From Sideroxydans sp. (GTDB lineage: Bacteria > Pseudomonadota > Gammaproteobacteria > Burkholderiales > Gallionellaceae), in assembly GCA_028710605.1 (NCBI GenBank), contig JAQTTU010000013.1, positions 1 through 64,000 of the forward strand: a DNA stretch of 64,000 nt, given 5' to 3'. This document shows, piece after piece, positions 1 through 8,719 of this stretch; the first letter of the stretch is position 1; every line of letters starts with the position of its first letter. A model generated the notes under the pieces. That model was not told the DNA's origin. It saw nothing but the letters and a program-made list of their open reading frames with translations, and did no database searches. The translations under genes and the position numbers were made by a program.

Positions 1-2
1 TG

Positions 3-260
3 CACATCTACGCCTCGGCGGGCGGCTTGCAGGAAGCGCTCGACGGCTACCAAGGTAACGGCCTGTTCACCCACGCGCTGCTCGACAGCATGAACACAGC
101 CAACACCACGGACAGCAACGGCGACAAGCAAGTGAGCGTGATGGAACTGGGGGCGCGGGCGAAGCAAGAAACGACGGCTATCTCCACCAAACTGGGTTCA
201 CCGCAGTCGCCTAACATCATCAACTTCGGCAAGGATAATGCGTTGTTTGGGGTGAAGTAA
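3..260 (+). CDS. C-terminal end of a caspase-family (peptidase C14) protein, cut by window edge
   Basis: Only the last 85 codons are inside the window; the reading frame is open from base 3 and ends in TAA at 258-260. The sequence (HIYASAGGLQEALDGYQGNG) is almost the same as the C-terminal end of the next gene at both DNA and protein level, so this is the end of a tandem paralogue. In the C14 fold this part follows the catalytic Cys strand and carries the ASAG...EAL substrate-pocket segment. It contains an acidic loop DSNGDKQVSVME that resembles an EF-hand loop with Gly-6 lost. The upstream propeller and catalytic residues cannot be judged here. Confidence 0.85.
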   Translation, partial: HIYASAGGLQEALDGYQGNGLFTHALLDSMNTANTTDSNGDKQVSVMELGARAKQETTAISTKLGSPQSPNIINFGKDNALFGVK

Positions 261-312
261 GGCAAGGCGAGCGGATTGAATCGGCATCTCGCTAAATGTT
301 TTTCAGAAAGGA

Positions 313-3300
313 ATGGCGATGTTCAAATGGTCGATGAAAGCGTTGTTGGCGGCGATGTTTTTCGTCGGCATGCTAAATGGGGCGATGGCCGCCGATGAGG
401 AGATGGTGAAAATATTTGTGCAGTTGGGGCATAGGGGCGATGTAGCTTCAGTCGCCTTGTCCCCCGACGGGCGCACCCTCGTTTCTGGTAGTGGTGACAG
501 TACCCTCAAGCTGTGGGATGTCGCCAGCGGGCGCGAAATACGTACGCTGTACGGACATGAAAGGGGGGTTCAGTCGGTCGCCTTTTCCCCCGACGGGCGC
601 ACTGTGGTTTCGGGCAGTATCGATGAAACGCTAAAGTTATGGGATGTCGCCACTGGGCACGAGTTGCGCACGCTGAAAGGACATGAGGGGAATGTCAATT
701 CAGTCGCTTTTTCGCCTGATGGGCGAACGATTCTTTCTACTGGAGATACTGACAACACACTCAGGTTGTGGGATGTCGCAAGCGGACGAGCGCTGCGCAC
801 TATAAATGCGAGTAAATATGGCGTAGTAAACGTTGCCGTTTTTTCTCCCGATGGCAAGACGCTCGTTTCTGATAGTGGGAACGGTACTATCACTCTGCGG
901 AATGTTGCCAATGGCCAAGTCATACGCAAAATTCAAGGCCCCTTGTCTGGTGTCGCTTCCTTAGCCTTTGCTCCCGATGGGCGTACCCTTGTATCAGGTC
1001 AGCACGACAGTAGCCTCAAGTTGTGGGATGTCGCCAGCGGACATGAGGTGCGCACACTGTACGGACATAGTGACATGGTGACTTCTGTCGCCTTTTCTCC
1101 CGACGGGCGCACCCTTGTTTCGGGTAGTAAGGATCAAACCATCAAGCTGTGGGACGTTGCCAATGGACAGGAGTTGAGATCACTGAGTGGCCATACTGAA
1201 TGGGTGAATTCCGTCAGTTTTCTCCCCGATGGACGCACCGTCGTTTCAGGCAGTTGGGATAACACCATCAAACTGTGGGATGTCGCTAGTGGAAAAGAGT
1301 TGCGAACACTAAGTGGGCAAATTCCTAGTGTGGTGTCAGTCAACCTTCTCGGCGATGGACGAACCCTTGGTTTTCGCGGGTTGTATGAAGGCTACAAATT
1401 TTGGGACATCACCAACGGTCATTATCTGGGCGAGCCACCTTATGCCGCTCCAGAAGTAGATAAATCACCATCGAGTAGCGACATCATTGCTTTCAGGCAA
1501 TGGAATGCCGCAATGAGACAAAATCTTCTTTCGCTGATCGGGGCAGATGAATCCGCCCAATCCCCCGACGGTAGCATTCTTGCAACGTGCACGGATAGAA
1601 ATGAAAAAACCATCAAGTTGTGGAATGTCGCCAGTGGGCAAGTTCTGCATACACTAAGCGGTCATAGCAATAAAGCGATTTCAGTTGCTTTTTCCCCTGA
1701 CGGACGCACCCTCGCATCGGGCAGCTATGACTACACCATCAAGCTGTGGGATGTCGCCAGTGGACGTGAGCTGCGCACACTGAGTGGTCTTTCTTACTTT
1801 CCAAGGTCAGTTGTATTTTCCCCCGATGGACGCGCGCTCATTTCTCGAAATACGGGGATTAATGAAAAACCTGCCCTTACGCTTTGGGATGTCAATAGCG
1901 GCCAAAAATTACGGACTTTTAACGAGAAGCAGGACATTGACTTTGAGTTTATCTTTTCTTCCGACGTGAGCACCCTTGCAACGCGCATGGGTGGAATGGG
2001 AGAAGCCGTCAAGTTGTGGGGTGTCGGCAATGGTCAAGAATTGCATACATTGACCACGCATGAGGACGAGTGGCAAACCCCAATCGCCTTTTCCCCCGAT
2101 GGGCGCGTCATCGTTATTCATTCCGTGATAGGTGATGATTTTGCACACCGGATCAATCTCACAAAATTCTTGGATGTCGCCAGTGGTCGCGAATTGTACT
2201 CATTGGGTGAGGGTTATAAATTTGGCATGTTCTCTCCAAATGGTCATACCTTTGTTGCCTCCCAACGGATAAGCAATGGTGAAAAGCTCGGTGATATTGA
2301 TGTCCCTAAATTGTTCGACGTGAGCAGTGGGCGTGAGCTATATACGCTGAACGAAATTTCTTCAAGGCCACTCGCATTTTCTCCCGACGGGCGTTACCTT
2401 GTTACGACTGAAGACGACAATAGCCTCAAATTATGGGATGTCACCAGCGGTAAAAAATTGCATACATTGAAAGGACATAGTGATGGTGTGTCATCAGTCG
2501 TCTTTTCAAAAAACGGGCAACAAATCATTTCAGGTGGCAATGACGGCACCGTCCGGCTATGGAATACCGCAACAGGGAACCTCCAACTTACGATGGTGAG
2601 TTTCAAGGATGGCGAGTGGATCGCCACCACCCCCGAGGGTTACTACAATTCTTCGGAAAAAGGCGGTGACTGGCTGAACGTCCGCCTCGGCAACAAAGTA
2701 CAAGGCATCAACCAGTTCTACGACGTGTTCTACCGTCCCGACATCGTCGAAGCCAAGCTGCGCGGCGAAGATATTTCCGGGTTGATTACCTTGACCATTG
2801 ACGACGCGATGCGAAGCCCGCCGCCCGAAGTCGCCTTCACCACCGTGCCCGCCACCTCCTCCGCCAGCAAAGAAAAAGTCTGCTACAAAATCACCAGCAC
2901 CGGCGGCGGTATCGGCGAAGTGCGTTTGTTCCAGAACGGCAAGCTGGTGAAGTCGGATGGTTTCTACCGCGAAGCCGTGGCCAAGCGCGAAGACAAGATG
3001 ATGCTGGCGAGTGCCAATGGCGAAGGCGTTTATCGCTCGATGCGCTCGCTCAAAATGGTCAAGGGCGAAAGTCCGATTCAGGTTGCCAAGAGCAAGGGCG
3101 ATGTGGTGGAAGAGTGCCAGGAGATCGAGGCCATCCCCGGCGAGAACGAGTTGGGTGTGACGGCATTCAATGCGCAAAACACCGTGCAAAGCAGCATGGG
3201 CAGCAGCACCTTCACTTCCACCCGCCAGCCGGAAGCGCCGAATCTATATGTGCTGGCCATCGGCATTGATGAATTTTCCGACTCCTCGGTGAACCTGAAA

Positions 3301-3987
3301 TACGCGGCCAAGGATGCGCTGGATTTCCAGAAGCTGATGCAGGAAAAATCCGGCACCTTGTTCGGCAGCGACAACATCCACGTCACTTCCCTCTCCAACG
3401 CCCAAGCCAGCAAGCAAGGCATCTTGAGCAATATCGACGAGATGGCGGGCAAGGTGAAACCGTGGGACAGCTTCATCCTGTTCGTGGCCTCGCACGGCGT
3501 GATGTTCGGCACGCAGTATTACCTGGTGTCCTCCAGTTTCGACGGCACAGCGGACGAACACAACCTGATCGGCTCGAACGAGATCGTCGAACTGTCGAAA
3601 AAGATTCGCGCCCTGAATCAGCTCTACATCTTCGATACCTGCCATGCCGGTGGAGTCGATAACATCGTGGGCGGTTTGTACGACGCGCGCATGAGTGTGC
3701 TGGCGAAAAAAATGGGGCTGCACATCTACGCTTCGGCGGGCGGCTTGCAGGAAGCGCTGGACGGTTATCAGGGCAACGGCTTGTTCACCCATACCCTGCT
3801 GACCAGCATGAACGACGCGAACCAGACGGACTTCAACCACGACGGCAAAGTGAGCGTGATGGAACTGGGCAAATCGGCGCGCGACATGACCAACGCCATC
3901 TCCACCAAAATCGGCCACCCGCAAACCCCGACCATGATCCACTTCGGCAAGGATGTGGCGGTGTTTGCGACGGGAGCGGCTCGTTGA
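313..3987 (+). CDS. Exported WD40-repeat caspase-family protein (1224 aa)
   Basis: ATG at 313 follows an AGAAAGGA ribosome-binding site. The N-terminus is a Sec signal peptide (hydrophobic residues 8-25, probable cleavage at AMA-AD). Residues about 40-760 hold 16 recognisable WD40 blades with the SPDGRTLVSGS...LKLWDVASG signature, enough for two propellers. A conserved linker (GEWIATTPEGYYNSSE, then FYRPDIV) follows, and a peptidase C14 domain occupies about residues 980-1215. The dyad is His1061 (VASHG) and Cys1110 (DTCHAGG). An EF-hand-like loop, DFNHDGKVSVME, lies near the C-terminus. WD40-caspases are known bacterial proteins whose substrates are mostly unknown; the signal peptide places this one outside the cytoplasm. 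The blades repeat at DNA level, so copy number may vary between strains. Confidence 0.9.
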   Translation: MAMFKWSMKALLAAMFFVGMLNGAMAADEEMVKIFVQLGHRGDVASVALSPDGRTLVSGSGDSTLKLWDVASGREIRTLYGHERGVQSVAFSPDGRTVVSGSIDETLKLWDVATGHELRTLKGHEGNVNSVAFSPDGRTILSTGDTDNTLRLWDVASGRALRTINASKYGVVNVAVFSPDGKTLVSDSGNGTITLRNVANGQVIRKIQGPLSGVASLAFAPDGRTLVSGQHDSSLKLWDVASGHEVRTLYGHSDMVTSVAFSPDGRTLVSGSKDQTIKLWDVANGQELRSLSGHTEWVNSVSFLPDGRTVVSGSWDNTIKLWDVASGKELRTLSGQIPSVVSVNLLGDGRTLGFRGLYEGYKFWDITNGHYLGEPPYAAPEVDKSPSSSDIIAFRQWNAAMRQNLLSLIGADESAQSPDGSILATCTDRNEKTIKLWNVASGQVLHTLSGHSNKAISVAFSPDGRTLASGSYDYTIKLWDVASGRELRTLSGLSYFPRSVVFSPDGRALISRNTGINEKPALTLWDVNSGQKLRTFNEKQDIDFEFIFSSDVSTLATRMGGMGEAVKLWGVGNGQELHTLTTHEDEWQTPIAFSPDGRVIVIHSVIGDDFAHRINLTKFLDVASGRELYSLGEGYKFGMFSPNGHTFVASQRISNGEKLGDIDVPKLFDVSSGRELYTLNEISSRPLAFSPDGRYLVTTEDDNSLKLWDVTSGKKLHTLKGHSDGVSSVVFSKNGQQIISGGNDGTVRLWNTATGNLQLTMVSFKDGEWIATTPEGYYNSSEKGGDWLNVRLGNKVQGINQFYDVFYRPDIVEAKLRGEDISGLITLTIDDAMRSPPPEVAFTTVPATSSASKEKVCYKITSTGGGIGEVRLFQNGKLVKSDGFYREAVAKREDKMMLASANGEGVYRSMRSLKMVKGESPIQVAKSKGDVVEECQEIEAIPGENELGVTAFNAQNTVQSSMGSSTFTSTRQPEAPNLYVLAIGIDEFSDSSVNLKYAAKDALDFQKLMQEKSGTLFGSDNIHVTSLSNAQASKQGILSNIDEMAGKVKPWDSFILFVASHGVMFGTQYYLVSSSFDGTADEHNLIGSNEIVELSKKIRALNQLYIFDTCHAGGVDNIVGGLYDARMSVLAKKMGLHIYASAGGLQEALDGYQGNGLFTHTLLTSMNDANQTDFNHDGKVSVMELGKSARDMTNAISTKIGHPQTPTMIHFGKDVAVFATGAAR

Positions 3988-4059
3988 ACGGTGGCGGCGT
4001 GGTGCTGGAATTTACCAAAGTGCAACTTATGAATTTCACCCCGTCGAATCAAAACCAAC

Positions 4060-4142
4060 CCATCCCCATCCTAACCTTCCCCTTGAAAGGGAAGGGATTC
4101 AGTCCCTCCCCTTTCAAGGGGGAGGTTAGGTGGGGGATGGGG
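4060..4142. repeat. Long imperfect palindrome
   Basis: The left arm (CCATCCCCATCCTAACC followed by CCCCTTGAAAGGG) is complementary to the right arm (CCCTTTCAAGGGGG followed by GGTTAGGTGGGGGATGGG), with a loop of about a dozen bases. It lies just after a caspase gene, so it may act as a transcription stop or be a REP-type mobile element. No T-run follows. Confidence 0.75.
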
Positions 4143-4209
4143 TAGATGTTGAATTACGATTAGCGGTTCTTTTATTGATTCGGCCAAGTGAAGTTTGAAT
4201 AACAAGAAC

Positions 4210-4288
4210 CAACCCCCTCCAACTCCCCCTTATCAGGGGGAGAGCCGAGTCCGCTCCTCCCCTGATAAGGGGAGACTGGGAGGGGTTT
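4210..4288. repeat. Palindromic repeat, same family as 24087-24165
   Basis: The arms CCAACCCCCTCC/CCCTTATCAGGGGG and CTCCCCTGATAAGGGG/GGGAGGGGTTTGG pair with each other. The core (CTCCCCT, a short spacer, CAGGGGAG) and the central GAG.CGGA motif recur in the element between hoxH and hoxW, which makes this a dispersed family in the genome. Confidence 0.75.
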
Positions 4289-4355
4289 GGGTGTTTGCGT
4301 TTCTGAGTTCAAACATCATCTGGCCGGAACAATAGAAAAAGATATTTTGAAGAAA

Positions 4356-4394
4356 ATGACGATGTTCAAGTGGATGTTTAAAGGGGAGGAATGA
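4356..4394 (+). other. 12-codon ORF duplicating the N-terminus of the caspase genes
   Basis: ATG ACG ATG TTC AAG TGG ATG ... TGA encodes MTMFKWMFKGEE. The first codons match the starts of the caspase genes at 313 (MAMFKW) and 5356 (MTMFKG) nearly base for base. The stop at 4392-4394 is one base before the ATG of the next gene, and GGGGAGGA inside the ORF can serve as that gene's ribosome-binding site. It looks like the remnant of a third caspase start that now acts as a coupled leader; this is inference. Confidence 0.5.
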
Positions 4395-4395
4395 A

Positions 4396-5295
4396 ATGAG
4401 ATATTCAATCAGCGCAGCCATCGCCGGTTTTTGTTTTTTATTGGCGATATTCCCGGCACACGCCAAATTATATTTAGTGCCGCCACCTCAATTGGAGGAC
4501 ATCAGTTTGCAGCAAAGCGAGTTGGGTGCGCAGGCGACTATTAAACTTTCTACGCCGGTGCGTTTCGTGAAATATACGATGCCCAGCAAATATTCCAAGT
4601 ATCTGGAAATTTACTACGAACATGCAGACGATTCTGTCCCGGTAAATGCTTGGTCTGACATGGAAACCATATTGACTGAAAAGACAAAACTAACGCCCCT
4701 AATATTGGTGAATACACGCGATCAGGCTACTCATCCCCGACTGTCGGTGACATTCGACGGTGAACTGGAGGCCAGCGTAAAAGCGGGGGCGGATGGCCGC
4801 AGCTTTGTGATTACTTTTCATATTCCCCCTGCCCTGTTTGCAGATGGTTGCAGGTATCCAGGTTCGTATGTTCAAGCGCCCGGCTGGATATGCGATGAAC
4901 CGGTAGAGGGCTGGATGGTCACAGCGGTTGGTACTGCCGAAAAAGAAGAGTTTGCCGGCGATGTATCCAAACAGACCGAAGAGGCAGCGGTAAGGGCCAG
5001 ACAGTCTATGGGTGAAAATATGGATGCCACGACGCAACGCGTAGCGCAAGACTACTTACAACAAACTAAACCTGACGATACATCCACGCGCGACGCGGTG
5101 GCTATGCTGGAAGCTGGGGAGCAGCATATACAAATTAAACAAGTTGCTGCCGCCGATGCATTCGGTGCTTATTCAGTTTCGATAAGCCATGTTCCCCGCA
5201 GAGTCCGCGAGATGGTTTTGCAAAAGAGCAAAGTCATCAAAAGCGCGGTCGGCCCCAATGGGACGGTTTATGTTCTGGTGGGAATGAATGAATAG
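4396..5295 (+). CDS. Secreted protein of unknown function (299 aa)
   Basis: The start ATG at 4396 lies one base after the stop of the 12-codon ORF and is preceded by GGGGAGGA. The signal peptide (MRYSISAAIAGFCFLLAIFPAHA, cleavage after AHA) predicts export. The mature protein begins with a Pro/Leu-rich stretch and shows mixed beta-type sequence (residues 35-150), a CRYPGSYVQAPGWIC segment with two cysteines that may form a disulfide, a helical acidic stretch (about 180-230) and a C-terminal beta-rich end. I do not recognise the family. It sits between two WD40-caspase genes in the same direction, so a role linked to those exported proteins is possible but unproven. Confidence 0.75.
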   Translation: MRYSISAAIAGFCFLLAIFPAHAKLYLVPPPQLEDISLQQSELGAQATIKLSTPVRFVKYTMPSKYSKYLEIYYEHADDSVPVNAWSDMETILTEKTKLTPLILVNTRDQATHPRLSVTFDGELEASVKAGADGRSFVITFHIPPALFADGCRYPGSYVQAPGWICDEPVEGWMVTAVGTAEKEEFAGDVSKQTEEAAVRARQSMGENMDATTQRVAQDYLQQTKPDDTSTRDAVAMLEAGEQHIQIKQVAAADAFGAYSVSISHVPRRVREMVLQKSKVIKSAVGPNGTVYVLVGMNE

Positions 5296-5355
5296 ACTGC
5301 CGCGTGGGCACGGCGGCGTGCCCACTCTGCCGGACTGAATGATTTGATGAAAGGA

Positions 5356-8300
5356 ATGACGATGTTCAAGGGGATGATGAAGGTGCTGTTGGTGGAGATG
5401 TGTTTGGTTGGCATGGTGGGTATTGCTATAGCTGCCGACAATGACAAAGCGGAAATTTTTGTACAAGCGGGACATGCCACTGGTGTCGAGTCCGTAGCGT
5501 ATTCGCCTGATGGGAAAACTGTAGTTACAGCTGGTTATGACAATACAGTCAAATTATGGGATGCGGCGAGCGGACGCGAGTTGCGCACACTTAGCGGGCT
5601 TAATGATGCGGTTTTCTCCCCTGACGGCCTCATCATCGCCTCAGCCAGCAATGACAATATGATCAAGCTCTGGGAAGCGGCTAGTGGGCGAGAATTGCGC
5701 ACGCTGAGCGGGCATAAACTCGGTGTCATTTCCATCGCCTTCTCTCCCGATGGACAGACCCTGGTTTCGGGCAGTAACGATAAGACTTTAAGGCTGTGGG
5801 ATGTTTCCAGCGGCAGAGAACTGCGCTCGTTGCTCGGGCATGGTGACGTAGTAGAGAAAGTGGCATTTTCTCCGGATGGTCGCTCCGTTGTCTCTGGCAG
5901 TGATGATAAAACCCTCAAACTATGGGATGTGGCCAGCGGGCGCGAACTGCAAACATTCTCGGGGCATAGTGACAATGTCTTTGCAGTGGCCTTCTCCCCG
6001 GATGGTCGCAATGTTATTTCGGGAAGCAGGGATGGCAACATCAAACTATGGGATGTGACCAAAGACAAGGAGCTGGGGAGCTGGGAGGATGAAGGAAATC
6101 ATTCGATTGTTTCCGTGGCTTACTCTCCAGATGGTCGCACCGTTGCTTCGATAAGTGGCGAAATCGTCACATTGCGGGATGTACGCGGCATGAACATTTT
6201 CAAGACGGTTCGATTGCCTCAATACAGCCACCCCATAGGTTTGGCCTTTTCGCCCGATAGCCGCACTCTCGTCGTAGGGAGTTCGCACACCCCGATTTTT
6301 CTGGATGCAGCCAGCGGCAATGAGTTGTCCAGACTGACTGGGCACAGCGCTGCAATTGATCCTATTGCTGTATCCCCGGATGGCCGCATCATCGTCACCG
6401 GCATCCACAAAGTGATCCACGTCTGGGATGCAGTCTCCGGGCGAGAGTTGCGCACCTTGAGTGGACACGGCGATCTGGTGCGCGCCTTGGCCTTCTCCCC
6501 GGATGGCCGCACCATCGCTTCTGGCAGCCAAGATAACACCATAAAACTTTGGGATGTATCCAGCGGGCGAGAGTTGCACACACTCAGTGGCCACCTCAAT
6601 GTTGTTGCAAACGTAACCTTTTCCCCGGATGGCCGCACCCTGGCTTCGTCAAGTTACGACCAGTCCGTTAGACTCTGGGATACGGCCACCGGTCGCGCGC
6701 TAAGTACTCAAGTTCGCTTCTCCATGGGTAGTGCTGTCGTTTTTTCGCCGGATAGCCGCACCCTGGCAGCCGTCAGTTACGACAATAGTGAAAATTTACG
6801 GTTGCTCGATGTAAGCAGCGGGCGCGAATTGCTTACTTTGGTCGGGCAACCCAATGCGAGCATTTTATCTGTGGCCTTTTCCCCTGATGGACGCACCATT
6901 GCTACCGGAAGCCGGGATAACGCAGTAAGGCTGTGGGATGCTTCCAGTGGCAGAAATTTGAAAACGCTGAACGAAATCGATATTGATAAAGGCGATGCAC
7001 GGGTTCGTGCGGTTGCCTTCTCCCCGGATGGTCGCACTCTGGTCTCGGGTGGCATGGATTACAAACTTAAACTCTGGGATACCGCCAGCGGCGAGTTGTT
7101 GCGCAGCTGGAAAGGGCACGGCGAGTCTTTTGGCGATATTGCATTTACACCCGGCGGGAAAGAAATCATTTCCGGGAACTGGGATAACTCCGTGCGCAAG
7201 TGGGATGCGGCAACCGGTAAGGAGATCGCCCAATACGTCAGCTTCGACGACGGTGAATGGGTCACCATCACTCCCGAAGGTTACTTCGACGCTTCCGAGC
7301 ACGGCGACAAACATCTCAATATCCGCATAGGCAACAACGTATCCGGCATCGACCAATACCGCGAGTCGTTCTACCGCCCCGATCTGGTGAAGCTGGCGTT
7401 GTCGGGCGGGTCGATCAAGGAGTTCCGCAATATCGCCACGGTGAAATCTGCGCCCTCGGTGCGGATTGTCAACACAGCGGAAACCACCAGTGAACCCGAA
7501 GCCAGCGTGACGTTGAAGCTCACCGATATGGGCGGCGGCATCGGCGATGTGCGGCTGTATCTGAACGGCAGCGCGGTGGTGCTGGACAATTCGCGGGCGC
7601 TGAAACGAGTGGCGCAGGAAGATGCCAATTCCACCACGCGCACTTACACCCTCAAGCTGGTCAACGGCAAGAACAGCCTGCGCGCCATCGCGTTTAACGC
7701 GGACAATTCCATGCAGAGCACGGATGCGTTGTATGAAATAACCGCTGCGTTCAAGGTGGTCGGCAAGCCTTCGCTGCATGCCGTTATCGTGGGCATCAAC
7801 GAGTTCAAGAATCCGAAACTCCAGCTCAAATATCCGGTGGCGGATGCGCAGTTGTTTGCGGATACGCTGCGCAAATCGGCCTCGGGGTTGTTTGAAAAAG
7901 TGAACATCAAGATGCTCACCGGCAAAGAGGAAACCACCCGCGAGAGCATCAAGAACGTGCTGACGGCAATGCGCACGCTGAACCCGGACGACTTGTTCGT
8001 GTTTTACGTGGCCAGCCACGGCACGGTGGATGACGGCGAATATTTTCTCATCACTTCCAATGTCGGCTCGACTTCCACCGAGCGTCTGAAGGCCGATTCG
8101 CTGCCGCAGAACGAAATGAAAGAACTGATCGCCAACATCCCCACCACCAAAAAAGTGATCGTGCTGGATACCTGCAATTCCGGCGCGCTGGGCGATGCCT
8201 TGCAGACCGCCATGCTCACGCGCGGCATGAGCGAAGACACCGCGATCAAGATTCTTTCACGCGCGGTGGGTTCGACTATTCTTTCCGCCTCGACTTCGAC

Positions 8301-8535
8301 GCAGGAGGCGCTGGAAGGTTACAAGGAGCACGGGCTGTTCACCTACGTGCTGGCCGAAGGTTTGAGCGGCAAGGCGGACAAAGGCAAATCGGGTTTCATC
8401 AAAACCACCGAGCTGGCGGACTATGTGGATAGCGAAGTGCCGGAGCTGGCGGAGAAAGTTTTCAAGCGGGCGCAGTACCCGAATATCTCGATCAGCGGCC
8501 AGCCGTTCCACATCGGGAAAGTGGTTGCGCAGTAA
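5356..8535 (+). CDS. Exported WD40-repeat caspase-family protein (1059 aa)
   Basis: I chose the ATG at 5356 because the sequence around it (GAAAGGAATGACGATGTTC) matches the start of the gene at 313; a TTG at 5344 would also be in frame. A signal peptide (MFKGMMKVLLVEMCLVGMVG, cleavage near IAA) is followed by 14 WD40 blades (about residues 35-620), which suggests two seven-bladed propellers. Next come the linker GEWVTITPEGYFDASE and FYRPDLV, then a C14 domain. The catalytic pair is His888 (VASHG) and Cys940 (DTCNSG). The C-terminal acidic loop (DKGKSGFIKTTE) is a weaker EF-hand match than in the paralogues. A repeat-filled gap follows before the Sel1 gene. Confidence 0.9.
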   Translation: MTMFKGMMKVLLVEMCLVGMVGIAIAADNDKAEIFVQAGHATGVESVAYSPDGKTVVTAGYDNTVKLWDAASGRELRTLSGLNDAVFSPDGLIIASASNDNMIKLWEAASGRELRTLSGHKLGVISIAFSPDGQTLVSGSNDKTLRLWDVSSGRELRSLLGHGDVVEKVAFSPDGRSVVSGSDDKTLKLWDVASGRELQTFSGHSDNVFAVAFSPDGRNVISGSRDGNIKLWDVTKDKELGSWEDEGNHSIVSVAYSPDGRTVASISGEIVTLRDVRGMNIFKTVRLPQYSHPIGLAFSPDSRTLVVGSSHTPIFLDAASGNELSRLTGHSAAIDPIAVSPDGRIIVTGIHKVIHVWDAVSGRELRTLSGHGDLVRALAFSPDGRTIASGSQDNTIKLWDVSSGRELHTLSGHLNVVANVTFSPDGRTLASSSYDQSVRLWDTATGRALSTQVRFSMGSAVVFSPDSRTLAAVSYDNSENLRLLDVSSGRELLTLVGQPNASILSVAFSPDGRTIATGSRDNAVRLWDASSGRNLKTLNEIDIDKGDARVRAVAFSPDGRTLVSGGMDYKLKLWDTASGELLRSWKGHGESFGDIAFTPGGKEIISGNWDNSVRKWDAATGKEIAQYVSFDDGEWVTITPEGYFDASEHGDKHLNIRIGNNVSGIDQYRESFYRPDLVKLALSGGSIKEFRNIATVKSAPSVRIVNTAETTSEPEASVTLKLTDMGGGIGDVRLYLNGSAVVLDNSRALKRVAQEDANSTTRTYTLKLVNGKNSLRAIAFNADNSMQSTDALYEITAAFKVVGKPSLHAVIVGINEFKNPKLQLKYPVADAQLFADTLRKSASGLFEKVNIKMLTGKEETTRESIKNVLTAMRTLNPDDLFVFYVASHGTVDDGEYFLITSNVGSTSTERLKADSLPQNEMKELIANIPTTKKVIVLDTCNSGALGDALQTAMLTRGMSEDTAIKILSRAVGSTILSASTSTQEALEGYKEHGLFTYVLAEGLSGKADKGKSGFIKTTELADYVDSEVPELAEKVFKRAQYPNISISGQPFHIGKVVAQ

Positions 8536-8587
8536 ATGCGCTAAAGGGCTTCGTCGTTCCGGCGCAAGCCGGAATCAAAGAGGGTTT

Positions 8588-8636
8588 TGTAGGTCGGGTT
8601 TCAACCCGACATGTCGGGCTAAAGCCCGACCTACAA
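8588..8636. repeat. Double hairpin repeat downstream of caspase gene
   Basis: TTGTAGGTCGGGTTTCAACC and its complement near 8617-8636 form a large palindrome whose arms each contain GTCGGG/CCCGAC. Just before it (8552-8575) is a single arm TTCCGGCGCAAGCCGGAA of the MITE-like family seen elsewhere in the window. It may end transcription of the caspase gene. Confidence 0.75.
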
Positions 8637-8719
8637 GGTACAAGGGTTGCACATAAGTGCCGTCAAGAACCGATGCACTGCACTAGTCTGCCCGCAAATT
8701 TGTTAAGGAGTTGCTATCA

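Larger units (their letters stand above)
3988..4395. other. Gene-free stretch with two large palindromes and a leader-like 12-codon ORF
   Basis: About 400 bases separate two genes. The stretch holds two G/C-run palindromes (4060-4142 and 4210-4288) and a 12-codon ORF at 4356-4394 that copies the start of the neighbouring caspase genes. I see no tRNA or longer coding sequence in it. Confidence 0.7.

Noticed and set aside
313-2600. Regular DNA repeats as a CRISPR or satellite
   Set aside because: They are WD40 blades in one open reading frame.
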